Shown: positions 8,361 to 16,689, counted from the stretch's first letter. The stretch: DNA of 64,000 nt from Candidatus Treponema merdequi (GCA_018064525.1 JAGHVB010000014.1:53990-117989); one strand, 5' to 3'. Program-made: numbers and translations. Notes: generated by a model from the letters alone, not told the origin.

Positions 8361-9635
8361 ATGACAGCCGCTGTTAAAGTTCCTGGAAAGCAGATTATTA
8401 AAGAAAATTATGAAAAATATCGTATTTTGTTTTCTGTTATATTAAAAAACATTCAGGAAAAAATTGAAAAAGATATTACATTAAATCCTAAACCTGTTTA
8501 TAAATCCCGCATTAAATCATTTGACAGTTACTATTCAAAACTTTTACGTTTAAAACCAAAAGAAGCTTCTGAAAAAAGTGATCTCGTTGCACTTACAGAT
8601 ATGATGGGAATAAGGGTTGTCTGTGCTTTTCTTGAAGATATTTCAACGGTTGAACATCAGATAAAAAGTAAATATGAAGTAAAAGAAGTAGAGCATAAAG
8701 GTAATCTTCAGAATGTAAAAGAGTTTGGTTATGAATCAACTCACATTCTTATTTCAATTCCACAGGACTGCCTGAACCTTGATTCAATTGAAGATGAAGA
8801 AATAAAAAAACTTGCATTACCCGAAAATCTAGTATGCGAAATTCAGGTAAGGACAATTTTACAGGATGCATGGGCAGAAGTAGAACATGAACTCATCTAC
8901 AAAACTGAGTTTACTCCTTTTGATGCACCTTTAAGAAGAAAAATGGCTTCTGTAAATGCAAGCTTAAATCTTGCAGATATAATATTCCAGGAAATCAGAG
9001 ATTATCAGACAAAACTTCAGCGTGAAGTAGAAGAAAGAAGAACGACATTCTATGAACAGGCTGATTTTATTACAGATTCAGAAAATAAAGAGCTCCAGAT
9101 AAAGAAGGAAGAGCCAAAAGATATAAACCGTGTTTCACCATTTGTACATGGAACAATTGATGATATGATTCTTGCTGCAATTCACGCACATAACATCGGC
9201 GATATTCCCGAAGCAATCCGAATTTATACACAGATTCTTGAACATGAAAATGCTGATGATAATACAGTTTTATCTGTAATTTACAAACATCGTGGAATGG
9301 CTTATTTTGCACAGAATAATTATCAGAAAGCTCTTGAAGATTTTCAGGCTTCAAGTAAATATGATCCAAAAAGTTTCAGATCAATATATTACGAAGGAAT
9401 TGTTCACAGCGTAATTGGAAATATTGATAAAGCAATTGAATGTTATGACAGATCTCTTGAAATCAACGAATTTCAGTCTCACGCGCTTTTCAGACGCGCT
9501 CTTGCATATTACAACAAGAACGAATATCAGACTGCATTAAATGATTTGACAGCAGCAGAAAGCCTTGGACTTAATTCTGATGAAGCAAAAGCTTTGCATA
9601 AAAAACTTGTAGAAAAGTTTGATATGGGATTTTAA
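8361..9635 (+). CDS. small alarmone synthetase (RelA/SpoT domain) with C-terminal TPRs
   Basis: 424 residues from ATG 8361, preceded by GGAG; the ORF-track start at 8310 has no ribosome site. Residues ~20-230 are a (p)ppGpp synthetase domain: YKSRIKSFDSYYSKLLR, then DMMGIRVVC with the metal Asp region, and EIQVRTILQDAWAEVEHEL with the conserved catalytic Glu. There is no HD hydrolase, TGS or ACT domain, so it resembles stand-alone synthetases such as RelQ/RelP. The C-terminal ~140 residues form at least three TPR repeats (e.g. YFAQNNYQKALEDFQASSKY, IGNIDKAIECYDRSLEI), likely for protein binding or control. A ppGpp synthetase without hydrolase would need another enzyme for turnover. Confidence 0.88.
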   Translation: MTAAVKVPGKQIIKENYEKYRILFSVILKNIQEKIEKDITLNPKPVYKSRIKSFDSYYSKLLRLKPKEASEKSDLVALTDMMGIRVVCAFLEDISTVEHQIKSKYEVKEVEHKGNLQNVKEFGYESTHILISIPQDCLNLDSIEDEEIKKLALPENLVCEIQVRTILQDAWAEVEHELIYKTEFTPFDAPLRRKMASVNASLNLADIIFQEIRDYQTKLQREVEERRTTFYEQADFITDSENKELQIKKEEPKDINRVSPFVHGTIDDMILAAIHAHNIGDIPEAIRIYTQILEHENADDNTVLSVIYKHRGMAYFAQNNYQKALEDFQASSKYDPKSFRSIYYEGIVHSVIGNIDKAIECYDRSLEINEFQSHALFRRALAYYNKNEYQTALNDLTAAESLGLNSDEAKALHKKLVEKFDMGF

Positions 9636-9664
9636 AAAAAATTAAAAAATTAATAAAAATGGTA

Positions 9665-9693
9665 TTGACCAAAATTTTCATTTTTGCTATATT
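9665..9693 (+). promoter_or_regulatory. promoter of tRNA-Glu
   Basis: TTGACC (9665-9670), exactly 17 bases, TATATT (9688-9693). It lies ~30 bases upstream of the tRNA 5' end and is the best -35/-10 pair in this gap. Confidence 0.8.
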
Positions 9694-9722
9694 ACCAAAG
9701 TCAGCGAAATGCTGAAGTGTAT

Positions 9723-9794
9723 GTCTCCTTCGTCTAGTGGTTAGGACATCGGGTTTTCATCCCGACAACAGCAGTTCAATTCTGCTAGGAGATG
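9723..9794 (+). tRNA. tRNA-Glu (anticodon UUC)
   Basis: All four arms fold. The acceptor is GTCTCCT/AGGAGAT (with a G-U first pair), the D arm is GTCTAGTGGTTAGGAC, the anticodon stem is TCGGG/CCCGA around loop TTTTCAT with anticodon TTC at 9756-9758, and the T arm is AGCAG-TTCAATT-CTGCT. The discriminator is G, and CCA is not encoded. It has its own promoter and terminator. It reads GAA/GAG. Confidence 0.95.
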
Positions 9795-9798
9795 TCAA

Positions 9799-9828
9799 AG
9801 CCTGCTTTAGTTAGCAGGCTTTTTTTTT
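9799..9828 (+). terminator. terminator after tRNA-Glu
   Basis: 8-bp stem AGCCTGCT / AGCAGGCT with a TTAGTT loop and eight Ts, a few bases after the tRNA end. Confidence 0.93.
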
Positions 9829-9850
9829 GCTATTCGGGTGGAATTTTTTA

Positions 9851-11986
9851 ATGTCGGATGACGAAGCAGAGTACAAGATAGTTCAATTACTCGATGTAGA
9901 AAGTACTGCAAAGTATATTTCAAACGGCGGTACTTTAAGTAAACTTTCTGAAAATTTTGAGGAAAGAAAAAGTCAGATTGAACTTCTCAAAAAAATTACT
10001 GATGCTTTCAATAAAAATCAGATTGCAGCTTTTGAAGCAGGAACTGGCGTTGGAAAATCGTTTGCATATCTTATTCCGTCAATGCTCTGGTCTCTTTCCA
10101 ACAAAGAAAAAGTCGTTATCTCTACAGGAACAATAAACCTTCAGCAGCAGCTTTCAGAAAAAGATGTTCCGATGGCAGAAATGATAATCGGAAAAAAAGT
10201 TAAGGCAGTTCTTCTTAAAGGCCGCCAGAATTTTGTCTGTCTTCGTCGTCTTTCGGATTTATCTTCTGAACGCGATTTATTTAATACAGAACTTGAAGAA
10301 CTTGACCGTATTGTAGAATGGTCAAAAAAAACTAAGACCGGTTCAAGAAGTGAAATTACTTTTGAATGTTCTGATAATTTATGGTCGAGATTAAATTCCG
10401 AAAGTGATGCATGCATGGGACTCAGATGTCCGTTTCGTGAAAGATGCTTTGTAATGAAGGTACGGGAACAGGCAGAGTCTGCGGACATCCTGATTGTAAA
10501 CCATCATCTTTTGTTTGCAGATATCGAAGCGAGAATGCTCGGAGCTGGATACGATGACACTGCAGTTTTGCCGTCATATAAAAGAATTGTCTTTGATGAA
10601 GCTCATGGAATTGAAAGTGCTGCTACAAGTTTTTTTTCAGAAAGCGTAAACCGTTATAAAATTCAGAAGCAGCTTAATCTTTTGTATCGTCAGAGAAAAA
10701 ATTCAATTGCCGGTTATTATTTTACTTTGCAGGCAATGTCTGATGCTCCTGATTGCACGGAATCTGTAACTAATGCTGTTTCAGAAATCAGAAATAATAT
10801 TTCAAATCTTGAAATTGCTGCCCTTGATTTACTTCATGACGATTTTACGATGAAACTTGACCGGCAGACAGCACAGAGATTTGCTCCTATAATTTCACTT
10901 TTGCTTACTCTCGGAAACAGCATTATGAATTTCTGTGGTCTTGTCAGAAAAGTGATGGAAGGAATTGCAGAAGAAAATCAGAATGAAGGTGCATACTGGG
11001 AATCTCGTTCAATTTTGAATCATTTAGAAAGTTTTGCAAATGCCTGTAAAAACTTTTCTATATGGGAAGAAAAACCAGAAACTGTTTACTGGATTCAAAA
11101 ACAGAGACTCGGAGTTAATCTTGAAAATACAGAAAATCCGCTTTATGTAACTTTTACTCAGACTCCGCTTGATATTTCAAAAATGATGAACACAGGTGTA
11201 TACGAGCCGTTTGAAACTGTCATAAATACATCTGCAACATTACGCATTCAAAACAGTTTTGATTTTTTTCTTAAACGCACAGGAATTAATTATGCAGAAA
11301 AGGAGAGGATTGTAACCGGATTTTTTGAATCTCCGTTCCCGTATGATAAAAATGTTCTGTTTGCAGTTCCTGATGATATTCCTTTTGCACAGAATCTGGA
11401 ATTTCAGAATTCAGTTAACAAAGCCGTCGTTCGTCTTATTAAGGCTTCTCGTGGAAGAACTCTTGTTCTTTTTACATCACACGAATCAATGCGTGCAACT
11501 TTTCTTGCGACAAAATCGGATATTTACGATATGGGTATTGAACTCATGAAGCAGGGCGACGATGACAGATTCCGGCTTTTGGACAGATTTAAGTATGATG
11601 ATTCAAGTGTTCTTTTTGCAACTGATTCTTTCTGGCAGGGAATTGATGTTCCTGGAAACAGCTTGAGTCAGGTTATTATCGTAAAACTTCCGTTTACTGT
11701 TCCGAATGATCCCGTTTTTTCTGCAAGATGTGAACTTATCGAAAAGCGTGGTGGAAGTTCTTTTGCCGAGCTTTCGATTCCTGAAGCAATTGTAAAATTC
11801 CGGCAGGGATTCGGAAGACTTGTAAGGCGTTCAACTGATAAAGGGGCAATTATTGTCCTTGATAAGAGAATATGCACAAAACCTTACGGTAAAAAGTTTA
11901 TCGAAAGTATTCCAGAGACAAAGAGAATGTACGCTCATCTTGATGAAATTGCTGATTCTGTAAGAACTCTTTTATCAGATGATTAA
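9851..11986 (+). CDS. dinG: DinG/XPD-family superfamily 2 helicase
   Basis: 711 residues from ATG 9851 (GGTGG upstream); the TTG at 9827 lies in the tRNA terminator and is rejected. Motif I is EAGTGVGKSFAYL, motif II is FDEAHGIE (DEAH), and motif VI is RQGFGRLVRRS. Between motifs I and II, Cys residues in NFVCLRR, DACMGLRC and ERCF fit the iron-sulfur cluster of the DinG/XPD family, which couples DNA binding to unwinding 5'-3'. The length is like E. coli DinG (716). Likely roles are R-loop or fork repair. It must be transcribed by readthrough or a promoter not seen here, because the tRNA terminator lies directly upstream. YoaA-like naming is equally possible. Confidence 0.9.
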   Translation: MSDDEAEYKIVQLLDVESTAKYISNGGTLSKLSENFEERKSQIELLKKITDAFNKNQIAAFEAGTGVGKSFAYLIPSMLWSLSNKEKVVISTGTINLQQQLSEKDVPMAEMIIGKKVKAVLLKGRQNFVCLRRLSDLSSERDLFNTELEELDRIVEWSKKTKTGSRSEITFECSDNLWSRLNSESDACMGLRCPFRERCFVMKVREQAESADILIVNHHLLFADIEARMLGAGYDDTAVLPSYKRIVFDEAHGIESAATSFFSESVNRYKIQKQLNLLYRQRKNSIAGYYFTLQAMSDAPDCTESVTNAVSEIRNNISNLEIAALDLLHDDFTMKLDRQTAQRFAPIISLLLTLGNSIMNFCGLVRKVMEGIAEENQNEGAYWESRSILNHLESFANACKNFSIWEEKPETVYWIQKQRLGVNLENTENPLYVTFTQTPLDISKMMNTGVYEPFETVINTSATLRIQNSFDFFLKRTGINYAEKERIVTGFFESPFPYDKNVLFAVPDDIPFAQNLEFQNSVNKAVVRLIKASRGRTLVLFTSHESMRATFLATKSDIYDMGIELMKQGDDDRFRLLDRFKYDDSSVLFATDSFWQGIDVPGNSLSQVIIVKLPFTVPNDPVFSARCELIEKRGGSSFAELSIPEAIVKFRQGFGRLVRRSTDKGAIIVLDKRICTKPYGKKFIESIPETKRMYAHLDEIADSVRTLLSDD

Positions 11987-12005
11987 CTGTCCTGGTAAAT
12001 TCCAT

Positions 12006-12037
12006 TTGACAAAAATCAACCTTGAAATTTCTATAAT
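12006..12037 (+). promoter_or_regulatory. possible plsC promoter (wide spacing)
   Basis: TTGACA (12006-12011) and a perfect TATAAT (12032-12037) lie in the short gap before plsC, but they are 20 bases apart, longer than usual. The elements are seen; their joint use is uncertain. Confidence 0.35.
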
Positions 12038-12059
12038 TTGTTATTAATATATAAAAATC

Positions 12060-12821
12060 ATGATTCTTTTAACGAATATTATTACGATTTGTGCCTGTGT
12101 TTATCTTTTATCAGGTCCATCGATTTTAAATATATTATTTTATCCTTTTTCAAAAAAACATCTTTGCGTAAAAGTATCTGATTACATAGTTAAAAGAAGT
12201 TCTCCTTTACTTTTTGCAATTTTAAAATGCTATAAACATTTTAAACTTTCTTTTTCAAAGGAAAATTTTGACAAACTTCCGGAACAGTTTATGATTATCT
12301 GTAATCATCAGAGTCTTTTTGATATTCCGATTTTCTTCTGTTTTATGCCAGAACATAATGTAAGATTTGTTGCAAAAGATAATCTTGCACGTCATATTCC
12401 TCTTGTATCAGAAATGCTTAGAAGTCATGAACACTGTATGATTCCAAGAAAGGGCGGTGCTGCAACTGCAATGCGCACAATGGAAAAGTTTTCAGAGCGT
12501 GTTCTTGAAAAAGGTCAAATTCCTGTTATTTTCCCGGAAGGAACAAGAAGTAAAGACGGTACTCTCGGCAAATTTTACAGTGCAGGTTTTAGAAAAATTT
12601 CTGAAGCTACAAATCTTCCTGTTGTTGTGTGCTGTCTTGACGGCGGATATAAAGTAAATGATCTTCGCCACATTATGGAAAATATTTCTCATGTTGATTA
12701 TAAAGTCAAAATTTTAAAAATCTATGATGCCCCGTCTTCAAAAGAAGAGCAGGTCAAGATTCTTGAAGAAAGCCGCGAATTGATGCAGAAACAGCTTGAT
12801 GAGTGGCGGGGCAACGAGTGA
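12060..12821 (+). CDS. plsC: 1-acyl-sn-glycerol-3-phosphate acyltransferase (PlsC)
   Basis: 253 residues with an N-terminal hydrophobic segment (residues ~1-30) for membrane attachment. The acyltransferase motifs are block I ICNHQSLFDIPIF (NHX4D) and block III VIFPEGTRSKDG. It converts lysophosphatidate to phosphatidate in phospholipid synthesis at the inner membrane. ATG 12060 has no obvious ribosome site. The last codons and the TGA stop (RGNE*) lie inside the first unit of the tandem repeat array that follows, so the present C-terminus seems to be supplied by the repeat. A -35/-10 pair with a 20-base spacer lies just upstream. Confidence 0.9.
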   Translation: MILLTNIITICACVYLLSGPSILNILFYPFSKKHLCVKVSDYIVKRSSPLLFAILKCYKHFKLSFSKENFDKLPEQFMIICNHQSLFDIPIFFCFMPEHNVRFVAKDNLARHIPLVSEMLRSHEHCMIPRKGGAATAMRTMEKFSERVLEKGQIPVIFPEGTRSKDGTLGKFYSAGFRKISEATNLPVVVCCLDGGYKVNDLRHIMENISHVDYKVKILKIYDAPSSKEEQVKILEESRELMQKQLDEWRGNE

Positions 12822-13153
12822 TTCCACTTCTTAACATAAATCATTTGTGCTCGTTGCTACGCCATTTGTACACAAATGGCTGCTTCGAATTTAGAAAGAT
12901 GATTTAGGCAACGAGTGACTTCAATTTCTTAACATAAATCATTTGTGCTCGTTGCTACGCCATTTGTTTACAAATGGCTGCTTCGGTTTTAGAAAGATGA
13001 TCTGGGCAACGAGTGACTTCAATTTCTTAACATAAATCACATGTGCTCGTTGCTACGCCATTTGTACACAAATGGCTGCTTTGGTTTTAGAAAGATGATT
13101 TAGGCAACGAGTGATTCCACTTCTTAACATAAATCACATGTGCTCGTTGCTAC
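12811..13153 (+). repeat. tandem array of 3.5 palindromic ~98-bp repeats
   Basis: This fills most of the 408-bp gap between plsC and the convergent zinc-ribbon gene. Units begin with GCAACGAGTGA at 12811, 12908, 13006 and 13104 (97, 98, 98 bp and a ~50-bp partial unit). Each unit has an outer dyad GCAACGAG ... CTCGTTGC, and full units add an inner hairpin CCATTTGT-NN-ACAAATGG whose stem is conserved while the 2-base loop varies (AC or TT). Sequence variants are mosaic: units 1 and 4 share the left variant, 2 and 3 share another, while 3 and 4 share CACATGTG and 1 and 2 share CATTTGTG. No ORF is supported. A decayed fragment (GATTCCACATCTTAA) lies at ~13504 near the rpsT promoter. Confidence 0.95.
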
Positions 13154-13187
13154 GAGAATAGAAAATTGCAAGTGGATAAAAAAAAAG

Positions 13188-13212
13188 GGCTGTCTGATGA
13201 CAGCCTTTTTTT
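13188..13212. terminator. bidirectional terminator between plsC/repeats and the zinc-ribbon gene
   Basis: 7-bp stem GGCTGTC / GACAGCC with loop TGAT, flanked by A-rich sequence on the left and seven Ts on the right. It can therefore end transcripts from both sides, which fits the convergent genes. Confidence 0.85.
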
Positions 13213-13229
13213 AACGTTAAAAATAAAAA

Positions 13230-13403
13230 TTATTTGAAGTCCTTTGGACGTCTTTCTGTGCGTTTGCATTTAGAGCATTCCGCAACATTTCTAAGTCTTC
13301 CGTTTTCAAACATAGTTTTCATAATGATTTCGCCCTGGCAATCAGGACAAATGAATTTCTGTGTTGCAACGGTTGTACGAGAGTTTTTACTGGCTCCTGC
13401 CAT
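13230..13403 (-). CDS. 57-residue zinc-ribbon protein, function unknown
   Basis: The ORF track begins at a TTG, but the ATG at 13403 (MAGASKNSRT) is preceded by GGAGG at 8 bases and is the true start. The protein has two Cys pairs, CPDC (with G following) and CSKC, a treble-clef or ribbon spacing suited to one zinc ion, plus a basic tail (KRTERRPKDF). Size and charge are like a ribosomal or nucleic-acid-binding small protein, but it matches neither L32, L33 nor L36 as I know them. It is probably expressed strongly given the ribosome site. It lies alone on the minus strand, with a shared terminator downstream. Confidence 0.8.
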   Translation of the reverse strand: MAGASKNSRTTVATQKFICPDCQGEIIMKTMFENGRLRNVAECSKCKRTERRPKDFK

Positions 13404-13527
13404 CTGTATAACCTCCAATCGATTGGTTAAAGTATATTAATTATTATCAGAGTTTTTGTCAATAATGGGATTTGTTTTTGTTGAATTAATCATAAAATTT
13501 ACTGATTCCACATCTTAATGATTCCAC

Positions 13528-13556
13528 TTGACCAAATAATACTGTTTTGTTATTAT
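13528..13556 (+). promoter_or_regulatory. rpsT promoter
   Basis: TTGACC (13528-13533), 17-base spacer, TATTAT (13551-13556, 5 of 6). The -35 box directly abuts a degenerate fragment of the repeat family found after plsC. Confidence 0.7.
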
Positions 13557-13588
13557 AATTTTTAAGTTTTTGAATTGGGGGTCATCCT

Positions 13589-13873
13589 TTGGCTAAAAAT
13601 CAGACATCAGCTCAGAAAGCTTTTAAGCAGAGCGAAGCAAGACGTTTACATAACAAAGCTATTAAAAGCGAATGCCACACATTTGTAAGACAGTTTGTAG
13701 AAGCATGTCAGGCAAAAGATCAGGCAGCAGCTCAGGCTAAGTTAAAGACACTTGTAAGCACACTTGATTCTGCACGCAGCAAGGGCGTTTTAACACGCAA
13801 CGCTGTTTCTCGCAAGAAGTCTCGTATGACAAAGCTTTACAATGTTACTTTTGCCGCTAATGCAGCAAAATAA
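13589..13873 (+). CDS. rpsT: 30S ribosomal protein S20 (TTG start)
   Basis: 94 residues, basic and helical (MAKNQTSAQKAFKQSEARRL...; RGVLTRN-like end SKGVLTRNAVSRKKSRM), typical of S20, which binds 16S rRNA early in 30S assembly. The start codon is TTG with GGGGG seven bases upstream; no ATG is in place. S20 in E. coli also starts at UUG, where poor initiation helps feedback control, so the weak start may be functional. It has its own promoter. HU follows after 117 bp with a separate promoter. Confidence 0.97.
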   Translation: MAKNQTSAQKAFKQSEARRLHNKAIKSECHTFVRQFVEACQAKDQAAAQAKLKTLVSTLDSARSKGVLTRNAVSRKKSRMTKLYNVTFAANAAK

Positions 13874-13943
13874 TTTTTAATAATGCATTTACATTATGCA
13901 TGAATGAAATTGCATAATGTTAAACATAAGGTGTAATTTTTTG

Positions 13944-13971
13944 TTGCATCTTATGTTTAATGTATTATAAT
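13944..13971 (+). promoter_or_regulatory. HU gene promoter overlapped by an inverted repeat
   Basis: TTGCAT (13944-13949), 16-base spacer, perfect TATAAT (13966-13971). The right arm of a perfect 11-bp dyad TTAAACATAAG (13920-13930) / CTTATGTTTAA (13950-13960) fills the spacer. A second 10-bp dyad ACATTATGCA/TGCATAATGT occupies 13891-13920. The dyads could be rpsT transcript ends or an operator. Confidence 0.65.
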
Positions 13972-13990
13972 GCTTTTATGAGGTTTTGAG

Positions 13991-14314
13991 ATGGCAGAAG
14001 ATAAATTAACTAAAATTGATTTAATAGATTCTGTATATCTCAATACAAAAATTGAAAGGCAGCAGGTTCAGGTTGTTGCAGAAGCTCTTCTTGAACAGAT
14101 TAAGTTATCGTTGGAAAACGGTAAGTCAATCGAACTTCGTGGATTTGGAACTTTTGAAAAACGTTTACGAAAAGGACGCAGTAAAGCGAGAAATCCTAAA
14201 ACAGGGGAAATAGTTTCGGTTGAGCCGCATTATGTGGCAGTTTTCAGGCCAGGTAAAGAATTAAGAAATTCTTTATCTAATTTACCTGTAACAGAAGATA
14301 ATTCAAAAAAATAA
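13991..14314 (+). CDS. hup: HU-family DNA-binding protein
   Basis: 107 residues. The HU/IHF fold is clear: N-terminal helices (KIDLIDSVY...VVAEALLEQI), RGFGTFEKR, the DNA-contacting arm KGRSKARNPKTGE with the conserved Arg-Asn-Pro tip, and FRPGKELR at the end. A 15-residue Ser/Asn-rich tail is longer than in E. coli HU (90 residues). It bends and compacts DNA as a homodimer. AGGT before the ATG serves as ribosome site. It lies between S20 and bactofilin, with its own promoter; 28 bp separate it from the bactofilin gene, so both may be one transcript. Confidence 0.93.
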   Translation: MAEDKLTKIDLIDSVYLNTKIERQQVQVVAEALLEQIKLSLENGKSIELRGFGTFEKRLRKGRSKARNPKTGEIVSVEPHYVAVFRPGKELRNSLSNLPVTEDNSKK

Positions 14315-14342
14315 AATCACGGTCAGATTAGAGTAAATATTT

Positions 14343-14756
14343 ATGGAAAACGAAAAAAGAAATTTTACAGTATTAGGCTCAGAAACAGAATTTGACGGTG
14401 TTCTTGAATTTACAGACGATTTAAAAATTAACGGGAGATTCAACGGAACAATTATCGCATCTGGAAATCTTGAAATTGATAAGGCTGCAATCTGTACAGT
14501 TGATAAAATGTCTGCTAATTCAATAATTGTTTCAGGTTCTGTAACAGGAAATATCGAAGCTGCAGAGAGAGTAGAAATGTGCAGCGGAAGCAAAGTAAAA
14601 GGTAATGTAACAACAGCACGCCTTCGTATTGCAGACAATGTTGATTTTGAGGGCCAGGTTACAATGCTTGATAAAGAGCCTGATGTTGATTTATTTTCAG
14701 TTGCCTCTGATGAATTTAAACAGTCTTTGATTTTAAAATCAGATACTGAAAACTAA
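14343..14756 (+). CDS. bactofilin
   Basis: 137 residues with a central beta-helix of short glycine-rich repeats (LKINGRFNGTIIASGNLEID, NSIIVSGSVTGNIEAAERVEM), the DUF583/bactofilin pattern, flanked by short disordered ends. Bactofilins polymerise without nucleotide into filaments that position cell-wall enzymes or affect helical shape. The first residues (MENEKRNFTVLG) lack a membrane-targeting hydrophobic patch. The gene follows HU by 28 bp and is the last before the Rho leader. In spirochetes bactofilins may contribute to cell shape or motility (family knowledge, not shown here). Confidence 0.88.
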   Translation: MENEKRNFTVLGSETEFDGVLEFTDDLKINGRFNGTIIASGNLEIDKAAICTVDKMSANSIIVSGSVTGNIEAAERVEMCSGSKVKGNVTTARLRIADNVDFEGQVTMLDKEPDVDLFSVASDEFKQSLILKSDTEN

Positions 14757-14913
14757 TAAAAAGAAAATTATTTTTTACTACTTAATGTGGGAGTTTGGTA
14801 GTAGAGTTTATATAAAGTATTTAAAAAATCCGTTCTTATTTTACTTTTGAAAATCAATAAAGATTATTGTTTATTAATATTTAATTCCTTTATATTTTTT
14901 ATGGAGAAAATTT

Positions 14914-16596
14914 ATGGCAGCATTTAAACGCCGTACAAAGAAAACAGAAGAAGAAAATCAGGTTAATGAAAATGAAGTTGCAGAGAATGCAGCTCAGCCA
15001 GAGACAGCAGTTTCTGAAGAAAACACCGGTGCAGAAAATTCAACTGAAGCTGCAGAAGAACAGTCACATGAAGAAAATGCAGCTCCAAAGAAAAGACGAA
15101 CAATCGTAAAAAAAGCAGATTCCCAGAACCGTAAACCAAGTCAGAATAGCAATACAAATCAACCGGTTCAATCTAATCAGAACATCCAGCAGAATCAAAA
15201 TAATCAGAACAAACAGAAATTCAACAATAACAACAGAGGTTTTTCACGCAACATTCCACAGGAAGCCCTTGCCGCAGAAACTCATATGCCTGAAAGCATG
15301 CTCAATTCAGGAGAACAGCCACGCCTTGAAATTAATGAACTTACAAAAAAAGGTATGCCTGAACTTCGTGAACTTGCAAAAGAATATGGTTTTACAGAAG
15401 ATGATCTTGCTCCGATGAAAAAGCAGGATCTGATTTTCGTAATTCTTAAGGCTCATACAGAACACGGTGGAATTATTTTTGCATCGGGCGCTCTTGAGAT
15501 TTTGCCGGATGGTTACGGATTTTTACGTTCACCACAGAACTCATATCTGCCGGGACCTGATGATATTTACATCAGTCCGAGCCAGATCAGACTTTTTAAC
15601 CTTAAGACAGGTGATACAGTTTACGGTCAGACTCGTTCTCCAAAAGAAGGTGAAAAGTTCTTTGCACTTTTACGCATCGAAACTGTAAACTTTGACGAAC
15701 CTCGTGTTGCACAGACACGCGTTCCATTTGAAAACCTTACACCGCTTTATCCGAATGAAAAACTTAAGCTTGAAACAGTTTCTACAGAAGTTTCAACACG
15801 TATCGTAGACCTTTTTGCACCGATTGGAAAAGGACAGCGTCTTTTGATCGTTGCTCCACCAAAAGCCGGTAAAACAATCTTGATGCAGAAAGTTGCAAAT
15901 GCAATTACAACAAACAATCCTGAAGTATACCTTATCGTTCTTTTGATTGATGAACGCCCGGAGGAAGTTACAGAAATGGAACGCGCTATTAAAGGCGAAG
16001 TTATTTCTTCTACTTTCGATGAACAGGCTACACGTCACGTTCAGGTTGCAGAAATGGTACTTGAAAAAGCAAAACGCCTTGTAGAACACAAACGCGATGT
16101 TGTAATTCTTCTTGACTCGATTACTCGCCTTGCACGTGCATATAACCAGACTGTTCAGACTTCTGGAAAAGTTCTTTCTGGTGGTGTTGATTCGAATGCA
16201 CTTTTCAAACCAAAGAGATTCTTTGGTGCAGCCCGCAATGTAGAAGAGGGTGGTTCTCTTACTATCATCTCGACAGCTTTGATTGAAACAGGAAGCCGTA
16301 TGGATGAAGTTATTTTTGAAGAGTTCAAGGGAACTGGTAACTCAGAAATTGACCTTGACCGCCGTCTTGCAGAACGCCGTCTGTTCCCGGCTATTAATAT
16401 TAAAAAGAGTGGAACTCGTAAAGAGGAGCTTCTTTTGACAGACAGTGAACTTCAGCGTCTGTGGATTTTAAGAAAAGTTCTTAATCCGATGGAAGATATC
16501 GAAATTACAGAACTTATTCTTGACCGCATGAAAAAGTCAAAGACAAATGAAGCTTTCCTTGCCAGCATGAATGCAGGAAGCGCAGCAGTTGAATAA
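14914..16596 (+). CDS. rho: transcription termination factor Rho with long acidic and Q/N-rich N-terminal extension
   Basis: 560 residues against 419 in E. coli. Residues ~1-135 are extra: first acidic ([13 protein letters not shown]), then a basic stretch ([11 protein letters not shown]), then Gln/Asn-rich low complexity ([20 protein letters not shown]). After this come the Rho N-terminal helices ([18 protein letters not shown]), the RNA-binding cold-shock-like domain ([13 protein letters not shown] near 192), Walker [11 protein letters not shown] near 313, and the R-loop/Q-loop region ending in [14 protein letters not shown]. It is a hexameric RNA translocase that ends transcription. The start is ATG with GGAG. 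A 157-bp AT-rich leader precedes it, and a hairpin follows. Confidence 0.96.
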   Translation: MAAFKRRTKKTEEENQVNENEVAENAAQPETAVSEENTGAENSTEAAEEQSHEENAAPKKRRTIVKKADSQNRKPSQNSNTNQPVQSNQNIQQNQNNQNKQKFNNNNRGFSRNIPQEALAAETHMPESMLNSGEQPRLEINELTKKGMPELRELAKEYGFTEDDLAPMKKQDLIFVILKAHTEHGGIIFASGALEILPDGYGFLRSPQNSYLPGPDDIYISPSQIRLFNLKTGDTVYGQTRSPKEGEKFFALLRIETVNFDEPRVAQTRVPFENLTPLYPNEKLKLETVSTEVSTRIVDLFAPIGKGQRLLIVAPPKAGKTILMQKVANAITTNNPEVYLIVLLIDERPEEVTEMERAIKGEVISSTFDEQATRHVQVAEMVLEKAKRLVEHKRDVVILLDSITRLARAYNQTVQTSGKVLSGGVDSNALFKPKRFFGAARNVEEGGSLTIISTALIETGSRMDEVIFEEFKGTGNSEIDLDRRLAERRLFPAINIKKSGTRKEELLLTDSELQRLWILRKVLNPMEDIEITELILDRMKKSKTNEAFLASMNAGSAAVE

Positions 16597-16601
16597 GATT
16601 A

Positions 16602-16652
16602 AAAATACCTTAAAAGAGTCTGGTACTTTGTATTGACTCAAAGGGGTATTTT
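16602..16652 (+). terminator. stem-loop after rho
   Basis: Outer stem AAAATACC / GGTATTTT with an inner GAGTC / GACTC stem. The following sequence has only a short T-run (it continues AATTAAAA), so termination is probable but not typical. Confidence 0.55.
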
Positions 16653-16689
16653 AATTAAAATTGTTTTAATTATTCTTGTGGTATTATTT

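Noticed and set aside
9827-9850. TTG start for DinG at 9827
   Set aside because: It falls in the T-run of the tRNA terminator; the ATG at 9851 has a ribosome site.
12811-13153. CRISPR array
   Set aside because: Units are ~98 bp and directly joined, with no unique spacers, and there is no cas gene in the window.
12811-13153. Integron attC cassette array
   Set aside because: I looked for GTTRRRY/RYYYAAC core sites, since T. denticola has an integron, but they are absent and the units carry no cassette ORFs.
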